DNA of 64,000 nucleotides from an uncultured Eubacteriales bacterium. Lineage in GTDB: Bacteria > Bacillota > Clostridia > Oscillospirales > Oscillospiraceae. The translations under genes were made by a program, and so were the position numbers. The notes under the pieces were generated by a model, which was not told the origin of the DNA, did not search any database, and saw nothing but the letters and a program-made list of their open reading frames with translations. The stretch spans positions 116,542 to 180,541 of the forward strand of contig URDG01000001.1 in assembly GCA_900546515.1 (NCBI GenBank). The letters are read 5' to 3'. Shown one piece after another: positions 24,201 to 30,853 of the stretch; position 1 is the first letter of the stretch, and each line of letters opens with the position of its first letter.

Positions 24201-24228
24201 AGATTGGGACGCCGCAGCGCCCCAATCT
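24201..24228 (-). terminator. Terminator of the zinc-ribbon gene
   Basis: AGATTGGG (24201-24208) pairs with CCCAATCT (24221-24228), with inner GC pairing and T-rich sequence after it on the minus strand. Confidence 0.7.
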
Positions 24229-24242
24229 CTTTGTCAGGCGAA

Positions 24243-24521
24243 TCAGGCCTGCTCTCTCATCTTAGCAAAGCACTCGCTGCAGTATACAGGACGATCGGAC
24301 TTGGGCTCAAAGGGAACCTTTGCCTCTCCGCCGCATGCGGCGCAGACTGCGGTGTAGAACTCACGAGGTCCACGGGCAGCGTTCTTGCGAGCGTCGCGGC
24401 ATGCCTTGCAGCGCTGGGGCTCATTCTGGAAGCCGCGCTCTGCGTAGAACTCCTGCTCACCTGCGGTGAAAACGAACTCCTTACCACACTCTTTGCAAAC
24501 TAAGGTCTTGTCTTCGTACAT
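24243..24521 (-). CDS. Double zinc-ribbon small protein
   Basis: A 92-residue protein with two zinc-ribbon units: CKECGK (9-14) with CKACRDARKNAA near 38-49, and CAACGGEAKVPFEPKSDRP near 60-78 with YCSECF. It matches the 'zinc-ribbon domain-containing protein' group of Clostridia, whose role is not established; nucleic-acid or ribosome contact is a guess. AGAGAGG precedes the ATG. If transcribed from the strong promoter near 24,920 its 5' leader is about 380 nt long and overlaps a structured-looking stretch. Confidence 0.85.
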   Translation of the reverse strand: MYEDKTLVCKECGKEFVFTAGEQEFYAERGFQNEPQRCKACRDARKNAARGPREFYTAVCAACGGEAKVPFEPKSDRPVYCSECFAKMREQA

Positions 24522-24569
24522 TTCGAATCCTCTCTTTTGATAAATGTGCCGTAATTGGCTGTATTTGCG

Positions 24570-24900
24570 AACAGCTCTTCACTGTTGTCGCTGAAATAAA
24601 ATGCTCCGCACAGGAGTACACAGATCTCGAAGCCTGTCATGTATGACACTGCGCGCAATCCGCGCGTATCGTGCGAATATTATTATCTGTTCAAGTGCTG
24701 ACGGGCTCCAAGAAATCGCATCGTAGCTTCCATGCTCTCCGGGCAGAACCAAAGCCACGCAAAAGCGTTAACCGTAGTAATAAGCCGATAACCAAAAGAG
24801 GGTATCCGAGAGTTGCTCAACACACAAATGAGCGGGAAATGCAATACGGGAGATGCGGGGTTACTTAGTAAACGAATACAAAATTTACCTTAAACCATTA
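24570..24900. ncRNA. Candidate structured RNA region, strand uncertain
   Basis: This non-coding stretch between the zinc-ribbon gene and ruvB folds well on paper. Hairpins include ACGC-AAAA-GCGT (24757-24768), GATAACC/GGGTATC (24787-24806), GCTCA/TGAGC (24815-24833), TGTCAT/ATGACA near 24635-24648 and CTCC/GGAG near 24604-24617. CTCTCCGG (24735-24742) can pair with CCGAGAG (24806-24812). On the plus strand the loops are A-rich (AAAA, AAAAGA, ACACACAAA), which favours a plus-strand RNA. The only strong promoter points the other way. It may be an RNA gene or the leader of the zinc-ribbon gene. No family was recognised with certainty; raiA-type RNA is one to test. Confidence 0.45.
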
Positions 24901-24908
24901 CACCTAAT

Positions 24909-24936
24909 ATTATACAACAACAGCACTCAAAGTCAA
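24909..24936 (-). promoter_or_regulatory. Sigma-A promoter toward the zinc-ribbon gene
   Basis: On the minus strand TTGACT (24931-24936), a 16-nt spacer and a perfect TATAAT (24909-24914). The nearest coding start downstream is 24521, about 380 nt from the expected transcription start. Confidence 0.75.
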
Positions 24937-25000
24937 CAATTTTTTTACTTAGAAATCGAAAAAATTTACTATAATGCCAGATTGCCCAAAAATACGGTCG

Positions 25001-26041
25001 TCACAGATCTATCTGCTGCTGGCCAATATACTCTATTCCGAGATGCTCATATGCCTTGCGCGTAACACAACGGCCGCGCGGTGTGCGTGTGAGAAAGCCT
25101 TTTTGCAGCAGATAGGGCTCGTAGACGTCTTCGATTGTGACTGAGTCCTCATTTATAGTGGCTGCCAGCGTCTCAAGCCCTACCGGCCCGCCGTTATAAT
25201 ATTCAATGATGCTTCTGAGCATGCGTCTGTCAAGCGCGTCAAGCCCGAGCTCATCAACTTCCAGTCCCTTCAGCGCTCTGTTTGCAACATCCTTTGTTAT
25301 AACACCGCCGGCCATGACCTGAGCATAATCCCTTACGCGCCGCAGCAGGCGGTTAGCGATACGCGGTGTTCCGCGTGAACGGGATGCGATCTCATACGCG
25401 CCATCAGGCTCAATAGCCACATTAAGAATACCGGCTGAACGCACAACAATGCGCTTGAGCTCTTCGGAGGAATAAAGCTCAAGCCGCAGGGTCACCCCGA
25501 AACGATCACGCAGCGGTGCTGTGAGCTGTCCTGAGCGTGTCGTCGCGCCGATAAGCGTGAAATGCGGCAGATCAAGATGGATAGAGTTTGCCGAAGGGCC
25601 CTTGCCGAGAATAATGTCAATGGCATAGTCTTCCATTGCGGGATACAGTATTTCCTCATACGCACGATTGAGCCGGTGTATCTCGTCAACAAACAAGATG
25701 TCGCCTTCATTGAGATTTGTGAGCATTGCCACAAGATCACCGGGCTTCTCTATCGCCGGTCCAGAGGTTATGCGCATATTCACGCCCATCTCGTTTGCAA
25801 TGACCGCCGCCAGCGTTGTCTTGCCCAGTCCCGGGGGGCCGTGGAGAAGAACGTGGTCAAGCGGCTCATTGCGCATTTTTGCTGCATTTATAAAAATATA
25901 GAGATTATCTTTCGCTTTTTCCTGTCCTATGTACTCGGCTATAGTTTTGGGGCGCAAAGAACCCTCCGCCCTGTCCTCAGGCAGACTTGCAGCGGTGGTT
26001 ATTATTTCTTCATTCGCGTCCTCTGAAAAATTGATACTCAT
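25001..26041 (-). CDS. ruvB: Holliday junction branch-migration ATPase RuvB
   Basis: The hexameric motor of the RuvAB complex, 346 residues. LRPKTIAEYIGQEKAKDNL (29-47) leads into Walker A GPPGLGKTT, Walker B ILFVDEIHRLN and the sensor TLIGATTRSG. The C-terminal winged-helix region GLEVDELGLDALDRRML and LQKGFLTRTPRGR is complete. It is the last gene of ruvC-ruvA-ruvB, 13 nt after ruvA. Confidence 0.98.
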   Translation of the reverse strand: MSINFSEDANEEIITTAASLPEDRAEGSLRPKTIAEYIGQEKAKDNLYIFINAAKMRNEPLDHVLLHGPPGLGKTTLAAVIANEMGVNMRITSGPAIEKPGDLVAMLTNLNEGDILFVDEIHRLNRAYEEILYPAMEDYAIDIILGKGPSANSIHLDLPHFTLIGATTRSGQLTAPLRDRFGVTLRLELYSSEELKRIVVRSAGILNVAIEPDGAYEIASRSRGTPRIANRLLRRVRDYAQVMAGGVITKDVANRALKGLEVDELGLDALDRRMLRSIIEYYNGGPVGLETLAATINEDSVTIEDVYEPYLLQKGFLTRTPRGRCVTRKAYEHLGIEYIGQQQIDL

Positions 26042-26054
26042 CTTATACTCCCGC

Positions 26055-26660
26055 TTATTTTACCATGTGTTTGAGAACAGCCTTTATTATCTTCTCCGCA
26101 GACATTTCGTTTATATCGATATTTCTGAGCACCGGTGAAATTTCAGACGTGCTGTATCCGAGCATGGCAAGTGCCGTCAATGCATCGTTTACGGGGCCGC
26201 TATCCGCAGTGCTGGCCGCATACTGAACTGCCGGTAAGCCGGACTCCTGCCCGCCCATTTCTTTTTTCAGCTTGTCCTTGAGCTCAAGAATGACGCGCTG
26301 CGCTATTTTTTTACCTACCCCCGGCGCGACGGTCAGCGCCTTCTCGTCGTTATTCATCACAGCAAGCGCCAGTCCCTCCGGAGTGTTGTACGAGAGAATG
26401 GACAGCGCCGCCTTGGGACCGATACCGGACACGGAAACCAGCATTTCAAAGCATCTGCGCTCACTTTTGCCGGCAAAACCATACAGGTCAAAATTATTGT
26501 CCCCTATTGCCTCGGAGACATAAAGCTTTGACCTTTCGCCGAGCTTAAGAGATGTCAGTGTATTTGCCGTTACATTAAGCCCAAATCCGACGCCGCAGCA
26601 GTCGATTACAGCAAAATTTTGTTCGAGCTCAGCGACTTTGCCTTCTATATGGTGGAACAT
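26055..26660 (-). CDS. ruvA: Holliday junction binding protein RuvA
   Basis: The 201-residue junction-binding subunit that loads RuvB. The N-terminal OB domain starts MFHHIEGKVAELEQNFAVID. Helix-hairpin-helix segments are LVSVSGIGPKAALSIL (74-89) and LTVAPGVGKKIAQRVILEL (109-127). Domain III (about 155-201), which binds RuvB, ends in VLKHMVK. The start overlaps ruvC by 16 nt. Confidence 0.97.
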   Translation of the reverse strand: MFHHIEGKVAELEQNFAVIDCCGVGFGLNVTANTLTSLKLGERSKLYVSEAIGDNNFDLYGFAGKSERRCFEMLVSVSGIGPKAALSILSYNTPEGLALAVMNNDEKALTVAPGVGKKIAQRVILELKDKLKKEMGGQESGLPAVQYAASTADSGPVNDALTALAMLGYSTSEISPVLRNIDINEMSAEKIIKAVLKHMVK

Positions 26661-27157
26661 TCGTCTCTTTCTCCCTTATAAAGTAATGATGTTGAACTTC
26701 TGGCATGGCACAGAGCCAGAGCCACGGCATCGGCCGCATCATCCGGTCTCGGCGGGGCAGGCAGCGAGCATATACGCTTGACCATATCCATTACCTGCTT
26801 CTTCTCCGCTCTTCCATAGCCCACAACGGCCTGTTTGACCTGCAGCGGAGTATATTCGAAAATATCGACGCCGGCCTTCCTGCATGCGAGAAGTATGACT
26901 CCCCTGCCGTGCGCCACGGCAATGCCGGTAGTTATATTCGTATTGAAAAAAAGTTCTTCGATTGAAACCGCGTCCGGCTTGAAAATCTCCAGCAGGCTGC
27001 ACATATCATCGTAGATCTGCTCAAGCCGTGATGAGAGGCTTGTGTGCGCAGGCGTGGTTATCACTCCGCATTTCAGGAGTTTATAATCCCGGTTTGATGA
27101 ATCGACAACGCCAAAGCCTATCGTAGCAATGCCGGGGTCAATGCCCAGAATCCGCAT
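26645..27157 (-). CDS. ruvC: Holliday junction resolvase RuvC
   Basis: The 170-residue endonuclease that cuts junctions processed by RuvAB. The RNase-H-fold acidic residues are visible: Asp7 in GIDPGIATIGFGV, Glu near 67 in SIEELFF, and the DDAADAVALALCH pair near 138-150. It is the first gene of the ruvCAB operon, with its own promoter at 27177-27205. Confidence 0.97.
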   Translation of the reverse strand: MRILGIDPGIATIGFGVVDSSNRDYKLLKCGVITTPAHTSLSSRLEQIYDDMCSLLEIFKPDAVSIEELFFNTNITTGIAVAHGRGVILLACRKAGVDIFEYTPLQVKQAVVGYGRAEKKQVMDMVKRICSLPAPPRPDDAADAVALALCHARSSTSLLYKGERDECSTI

Positions 27158-27176
27158 TAAATCACATCCTTAGTGA

Positions 27177-27205
27177 ATTTTAGCATAATTTCCGGCCAAT
27201 AGCAA
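27177..27205 (-). promoter_or_regulatory. Sigma-A promoter of ruvCAB
   Basis: On the minus strand TTGCTA (27200-27205), a 17-nt spacer and TAAAAT (27177-27182), 20 nt before the ruvC start. Confidence 0.65.
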
Positions 27206-27212
27206 CTCAAAA

Positions 27213-27245
27213 TGAAAAACCGGCGTATTGTACGCCGGTTTTTCA
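27213..27245 (-). terminator. Terminator of the second xer gene
   Basis: A 15-bp perfect stem (27213-27227 and 27231-27245) with a 3-nt loop, followed on the minus strand by TTTTGAG. It separates the xer gene from ruvC. Confidence 0.9.
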
Positions 27246-27277
27246 TGGAGGAGGAAAAGTAGATGTATTATTAAGGA

Positions 27278-28168
27278 TCATGCTCTTGGATGCGCTTTGT
27301 TATAAACGTCCTTGAGCTGTTTTTTGATAAGGTGGGAATAAACCTGCGTGGATGAAATATCTGCGTGACCAAGCATTTCCTGAATTGCATGTATATCTGC
27401 GCCGTTTTCAAGCAGATGGGCGGCAAACGAATGGCGCAGCGTGTGCGGAGTGATGTCCTTTTCTATACCGGCTTTCTTCTGATAGAACTTTATTATCTTC
27501 CAGAAGCCTTGACGTGACATGCGTTCGCCGCTCACATTGACGAACAGTGATTGTTCGTCGGGCGTTGCGATCATCTGGGGCCTGACAAGAGTTATATACT
27601 CGCTCACAGCTTTCACCGCCGCCGGATACATCGGAATAAAGCGCTCTTTATTTCGGCTCTGGCAGCGGATAACGCCCGCAGTCAGATTCACGTCGGTTAT
27701 ATCAAGATCAATAAGCTCAGTTACTCTTATTCCTGTAGCATACAGCAGCTCAAGCATGGCTTTGTCTCTGTAGCCCTTTGCGTCGATGCACTGCGGCTGA
27801 TCAAGCAGGAGCTCAACTTCTTTGCTTGTAAGAATCTGCGGCAGCTTCTGTGTGCTTTTGTCCGGCACGAGCTTCAGCGCCGGGTTTACCTGAAGGATCT
27901 GCTTTATGCACAAATGCGTGTACAGGCACTTGAGTGAAGCAATGCTTCTTGACACAGTCGCGACAGATTTGCCTGCCGCACGGAGATAATCAATATAATC
28001 TCCGACTTCTTCATCTGTCGCTGTCGCAATTGTCGCATCCGTGTGAGTATCGAGATATTCGCAGAATTGACGGATGTCACGAAGATATGAACTGAGGGTG
28101 TTAGCAGACGCCTTTTTGTCCTCTGTCAGGTATTTCTGGAATATTTCAATGATCTCTGCGTTCTGCAT
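27278..28168 (-). CDS. XerD-like tyrosine recombinase
   Basis: A 296-residue recombinase of typical XerC/XerD length with the full catalytic set: Arg148 (GIRVTEL), Lys174, His242 and Arg245 (HTLRH), His268 (LGHAD) and Tyr277 (TQVYSHL). SAM-like N-terminal domain about 5-90. The frame extends upstream to 28213, but AGAGAGGGC before ATG 28168 selects the start. The sequence PHTLRHSFAAHLLENGADIHAIQEMLGHA is very XerD-like. With the other Xer gene at 14.9 kb it probably resolves chromosome dimers; the order C or D cannot be fixed from sequence alone. Confidence 0.9.
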   Translation of the reverse strand: MQNAEIIEIFQKYLTEDKKASANTLSSYLRDIRQFCEYLDTHTDATIATATDEEVGDYIDYLRAAGKSVATVSRSIASLKCLYTHLCIKQILQVNPALKLVPDKSTQKLPQILTSKEVELLLDQPQCIDAKGYRDKAMLELLYATGIRVTELIDLDITDVNLTAGVIRCQSRNKERFIPMYPAAVKAVSEYITLVRPQMIATPDEQSLFVNVSGERMSRQGFWKIIKFYQKKAGIEKDITPHTLRHSFAAHLLENGADIHAIQEMLGHADISSTQVYSHLIKKQLKDVYNKAHPRA

Positions 28169-28309
28169 TATAAATGCCCTCTCTAAAAAAAGATTTGATT
28201 TATATAAAAGCATTTACCGCAACCGGATTATGTATAAGATCTTATGCTGCGGAATGCCGGATTTACTGCGTTTTTTCGCTGCCCTATGCTCTGAAAAATA
28301 AATTTTCAA

Positions 28310-28526
28310 TTAACATAACTGTTCACTGGTAACAATATATTACACCGCAGTAAAAAAATCAAGTCTTTTTTTACTTTTTTGCAAAATATTTTTTCTTTAT
28401 GTTAACTCTTGTTTCTTGCAAGACGCTAATATTAGTGGTCATTTGATTCTAACAAGGCTAAAAGCACAATATATAGCTAAAAAATAATTTCAAAAATAAA
28501 CAAAATTATTTTTGGAATTATGTTAA
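28310..28526. repeat. Three TTATGTTAA motifs around the xer promoter
   Basis: The 9-mer occurs inverted at 28310-28318 and direct at 28397-28405 and 28518-28526, in an AT-rich gap of about 370 nt (28169-28540) that holds no gene. They flank the xer promoter and could be operator sites. The sequence also resembles the right arm of dif sites, but no left arm accompanies any copy. Confidence 0.45.
28334..28362 (-). promoter_or_regulatory. Sigma-A promoter of the XerD-like gene
   Basis: On the minus strand TTGATT (28357-28362), a 17-nt spacer and TATATT (28334-28339). The transcript would have a leader of about 160 nt. Confidence 0.7.
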
Positions 28527-28540
28527 CTAAAAGCTCGATG

Positions 28541-28957
28541 TCATCTTCTTCTGCCTGATGCAGTTGATTTGCCCTTTTTTCCGGTTCCCGGGAAAAATAC
28601 GCTGCCTGTAAGTCCGCCTGCAAGCGTAAAAGTCACTACGCTCAGAACACCGTCGAGCTCTATATCATTGCCTGCAATAATAAATCCAAGCGTCAACGCA
28701 AGTGTTGTTATGGTAACGCCGGCAACAAGCCCGGTAAAAATTGCACCGCGCTTTCTGATGTGCATTGCTCTTGCCCCAGCAAAAACAGCCGTCATAAAGC
28801 TGAGCGCAGAGCTGATATAGCCTATCGCTTCAGCTTCGGCATTCAGCAGGCTTACGGCAACACTGGCAAGCAGCACCAAAACCGTCGCAGATATGAGCCA
28901 TGCAGCTATTGCGGACACGACAAAGCGGGCATCCGGCGTTTCTATGTGTTTATTCAA
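28541..28957 (-). CDS. TIGR04086 family membrane protein
   Basis: A 138-residue membrane protein with four hydrophobic helices (about 12-37, 44-63, 72-94 and 102-122) and a basic C-terminal tail. The layout and position next to yajC and tgt match the TIGR04086 family of Clostridia, whose function is unknown. The start is TTG at 28957, eight bases after AGGGGG; no in-frame ATG fits. This ribosome binding site is in the 3' arm of a hairpin that also looks like the yajC terminator. Confidence 0.8.
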   Translation of the reverse strand: MNKHIETPDARFVVSAIAAWLISATVLVLLASVAVSLLNAEAEAIGYISSALSFMTAVFAGARAMHIRKRGAIFTGLVAGVTITTLALTLGFIIAGNDIELDGVLSVVTFTLAGGLTGSVFFPGTGKKGKSTASGRRR

Positions 28958-28963
28958 TAAAAC

Positions 28964-29009
28964 GACCCCCTGTTAATAAGATTTAATACATCCTATTAGC
29001 AGGGGGGTC
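28964..29009 (-). terminator. yajC terminator overlapping a ribosome binding site
   Basis: GACCCCCTGTTAATAAG (28964-28980) pairs with CTATTAGCAGGGGGGTC (28993-29009) with one or two bulges; GTTTTATT follows on the minus strand. The AGGGGG used by the TIGR04086 gene is within the stem. Confidence 0.75.
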
Positions 29010-29033
29010 AATAAATTCAGAATATGAATTTAA

Positions 29034-29375
29034 TTATTTCTTCTTGGACTTGCTTGCTCTGGCCTCGGCTTCAGCCGCTTCCATCTTGGCGGTGGTGGAT
29101 ATAGACCACTTCTTGGCCTGAATGCGGACTCTGTCCTCTCCGGTCTCAAAAGTGATGGTGTCTTCGGTGACCTGCACTATCTTGCCGGTCAGACCGCCGA
29201 TAGTGGTGATCTCATCGCCGAGGGAAAGAGAATTGCGCATCTCTTCCGTCTTTTTCTTTTTCTTATTCTCGGGACGGATTATAAGAAAATAGAAAATGGC
29301 GAACATCAGTACGAGCATTACGATCATAGAACCGCTGCCGCTCGCTGCGCTTGCATCTGCTGTGAGAAATAACAT
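29034..29375 (-). CDS. yajC: Preprotein translocase subunit YajC
   Basis: A 113-residue single-pass membrane protein associated with SecDF-YidC in protein export. A hydrophobic helix (about 17-34) leads into the family motif FLIIRPENKKKKK, then LSLGDEITTIGGLTGKIVQV near 50-69. The C-terminus is a charged Lys/Ala tail. GGAGG lies 10 nt before the ATG. tgt is just upstream, as in many Firmicutes. Confidence 0.96.
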   Translation of the reverse strand: MLFLTADASAASGSGSMIVMLVLMFAIFYFLIIRPENKKKKKTEEMRNSLSLGDEITTIGGLTGKIVQVTEDTITFETGEDRVRIQAKKWSISTTAKMEAAEAEARASKSKKK

Positions 29376-29441
29376 TTAGGGTATACCTCCAAAAAACAAA
29401 GTATTTATATTATACATGCATAATATGACAAATTCAAGATT

Positions 29442-30572
29442 TTATATTCGTTTATCTAAAATTTCTGTGTACTCTCGTCTGAACTCGCCGAAAGAGCCTG
29501 CGTCGAGGCTGTCCCGGATCTTTTTAGTCAGGCTGTTATAGAAATAGAGGTTATGCATCACAGCAAGACGCATTGCCAGCATCTCTTCAGCTTTGAAAAG
29601 ATGACGGACATATGCGCGCGAGTACCTGCGGCATACCGGGCAATCGCATTGAGGGTCTACCGGCAGTGAATCTTTTGCATATTTCTCGTTTTTAATATTT
29701 ATGATTCCGCTCCACGTAAAAAGATGACCGTGCCTGCCGTTGCGCGCCGGCATAACGCAATCAAAGAAATCCACGCCGCGGTATACGCTCTCTATAATAT
29801 TCCCCGGCGTACCGACGCCCATTAAGTAGCGCGGCTTATCCTTGGGCATATATTCCTCAACCGCCTCTATAGTGTCATACATCTCCTGATGCGTCTCCCC
29901 GACCGCAAGGCCGCCGATAGCATAGCCCGGAAGATCGAGCTCGGCGATTTTCTTCATATGCTCTATGCGAATATCATGGTAAACCGCCCCCTGATTAATG
30001 CCAAAAAGCATCTGCCCGGGATTTACCGCATCATCGCGGCTGTTATACTCTGCCAGCGCCTTCTTGCAACGCTCCAGCCAGCGGACTGTGCGGGCGCATG
30101 ACTTTTCCACATAGTCTCTCGGCGACGGTATCTTTATACACTCATCGAACGCCATTGCGATGTCTGAACCGAGATTTGACTGGATACGCATGCTCTCTTC
30201 CGGCCCCATGAATATATGCCGGCCGTCTACGTGTGAATTGAATTTCACGCCTTCTTCAGTTATTTTTCGCAGCTTTGCCAGAGAAAATATCTGGAATCCG
30301 CCACTGTCGGTGAGTATGGGGCCGTCCCATGTCATGAACTTATGCAGTCCTCCCATCTCCTTGACGAGCTCGTCACCGGGTCTGACATGAAGATGATAGG
30401 TGTTGGAAAGCTCGACCTGACACCCTATCTCTTTGAGGTCGCGCGCTGATAACGCGCCCTTTATGGCCCCCTGTGTGCCGACGTTCATGAATACAGGGGT
30501 CTGAACTATTCCATGCGGAGTCTCCAGTTCCCCGCGTCGTGCGTGCCCCTCCTGCTTGATAAGCTTGTACAT
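29442..30572 (-). CDS. tgt: tRNA-guanine transglycosylase (queuine tRNA-ribosyltransferase)
   Basis: A 376-residue enzyme that swaps guanine-34 for preQ1 in tRNAs with GUN anticodons. The nucleophile and general-acid Asp lie in LTDSGGFQIFSL near 88-99 and in VDFFDCVMPARNGRHG near 260-275. Zinc ligands are CDCPVCRRYSRAYVRHLF near 307-324 with a later His. AGAGAGG precedes the ATG. The partner queuosine enzyme QueA is encoded 29 kb away at 58608-59630. Confidence 0.97.
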   Translation of the reverse strand: MYKLIKQEGHARRGELETPHGIVQTPVFMNVGTQGAIKGALSARDLKEIGCQVELSNTYHLHVRPGDELVKEMGGLHKFMTWDGPILTDSGGFQIFSLAKLRKITEEGVKFNSHVDGRHIFMGPEESMRIQSNLGSDIAMAFDECIKIPSPRDYVEKSCARTVRWLERCKKALAEYNSRDDAVNPGQMLFGINQGAVYHDIRIEHMKKIAELDLPGYAIGGLAVGETHQEMYDTIEAVEEYMPKDKPRYLMGVGTPGNIIESVYRGVDFFDCVMPARNGRHGHLFTWSGIINIKNEKYAKDSLPVDPQCDCPVCRRYSRAYVRHLFKAEEMLAMRLAVMHNLYFYNSLTKKIRDSLDAGSFGEFRREYTEILDKRI

Positions 30573-30596
30573 TATTTACCTCTCTAAGAACGGTTG

Positions 30597-30624
30597 GTTA
30601 TATAGTTACTGTCTATATGTACAA
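30597..30624 (-). promoter_or_regulatory. Probable promoter of tgt
   Basis: On the minus strand TTGTAC (30619-30624), a 16-nt spacer and TATAAC (30597-30602), 24 nt before the tgt start. No preQ1 riboswitch was seen. Confidence 0.45.
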
Positions 30625-30723
30625 TAACTGATTATATTTTACCTAAACGCAGCGCAGCCGTCAAGCCTGCTGTGCGATTTATTGAATATGCTTATCAAAT
30701 TTATAATATACAGTCAAAAACAA

Positions 30724-30757
30724 AAAGGAGCTGCGCTGTATGCAGCACAACTCCTTT
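30724..30757 (-). terminator. Terminator of the surface-protein operon
   Basis: AAAGGAG (30724-30730) pairs with CTCCTTT (30751-30757) around an inner GCTG/CAGC stem. On the minus strand TTGTTTTT follows. It ends the long unit that begins near 47.1 kb. Confidence 0.88.
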
Positions 30758-30811
30758 CTGATATTCTGCGTTTTCTATTTGTCTGTATAGAACCGCAAAA
30801 CAATTTTCGCC

Positions 30812-30840
30812 CAATACATGCCGCAATGCGGCATGTATTG
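30812..30840. repeat. Palindrome after the B-repeat gene
   Basis: CAATACATGCCGCA (30812-30825) and its complement (30827-30840). It sits between the adhesin stop and the main terminator. ATTTTTTG follows on the plus strand only. Confidence 0.6.
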
Positions 30841-30853
30841 GATTTTTTGAGTT

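Noticed and set aside
24522..24905. tmRNA, RNase P RNA, SRP RNA or T-box identity for the intergenic RNA-like region
   Set aside because: None of the invariant sequence blocks of these families is present on either strand.
30812..30840. Palindrome as the main terminator of the adhesin gene
   Set aside because: The U-run follows it on the plus strand only; the hairpin at 30724-30757 has the correct minus-strand U-run.
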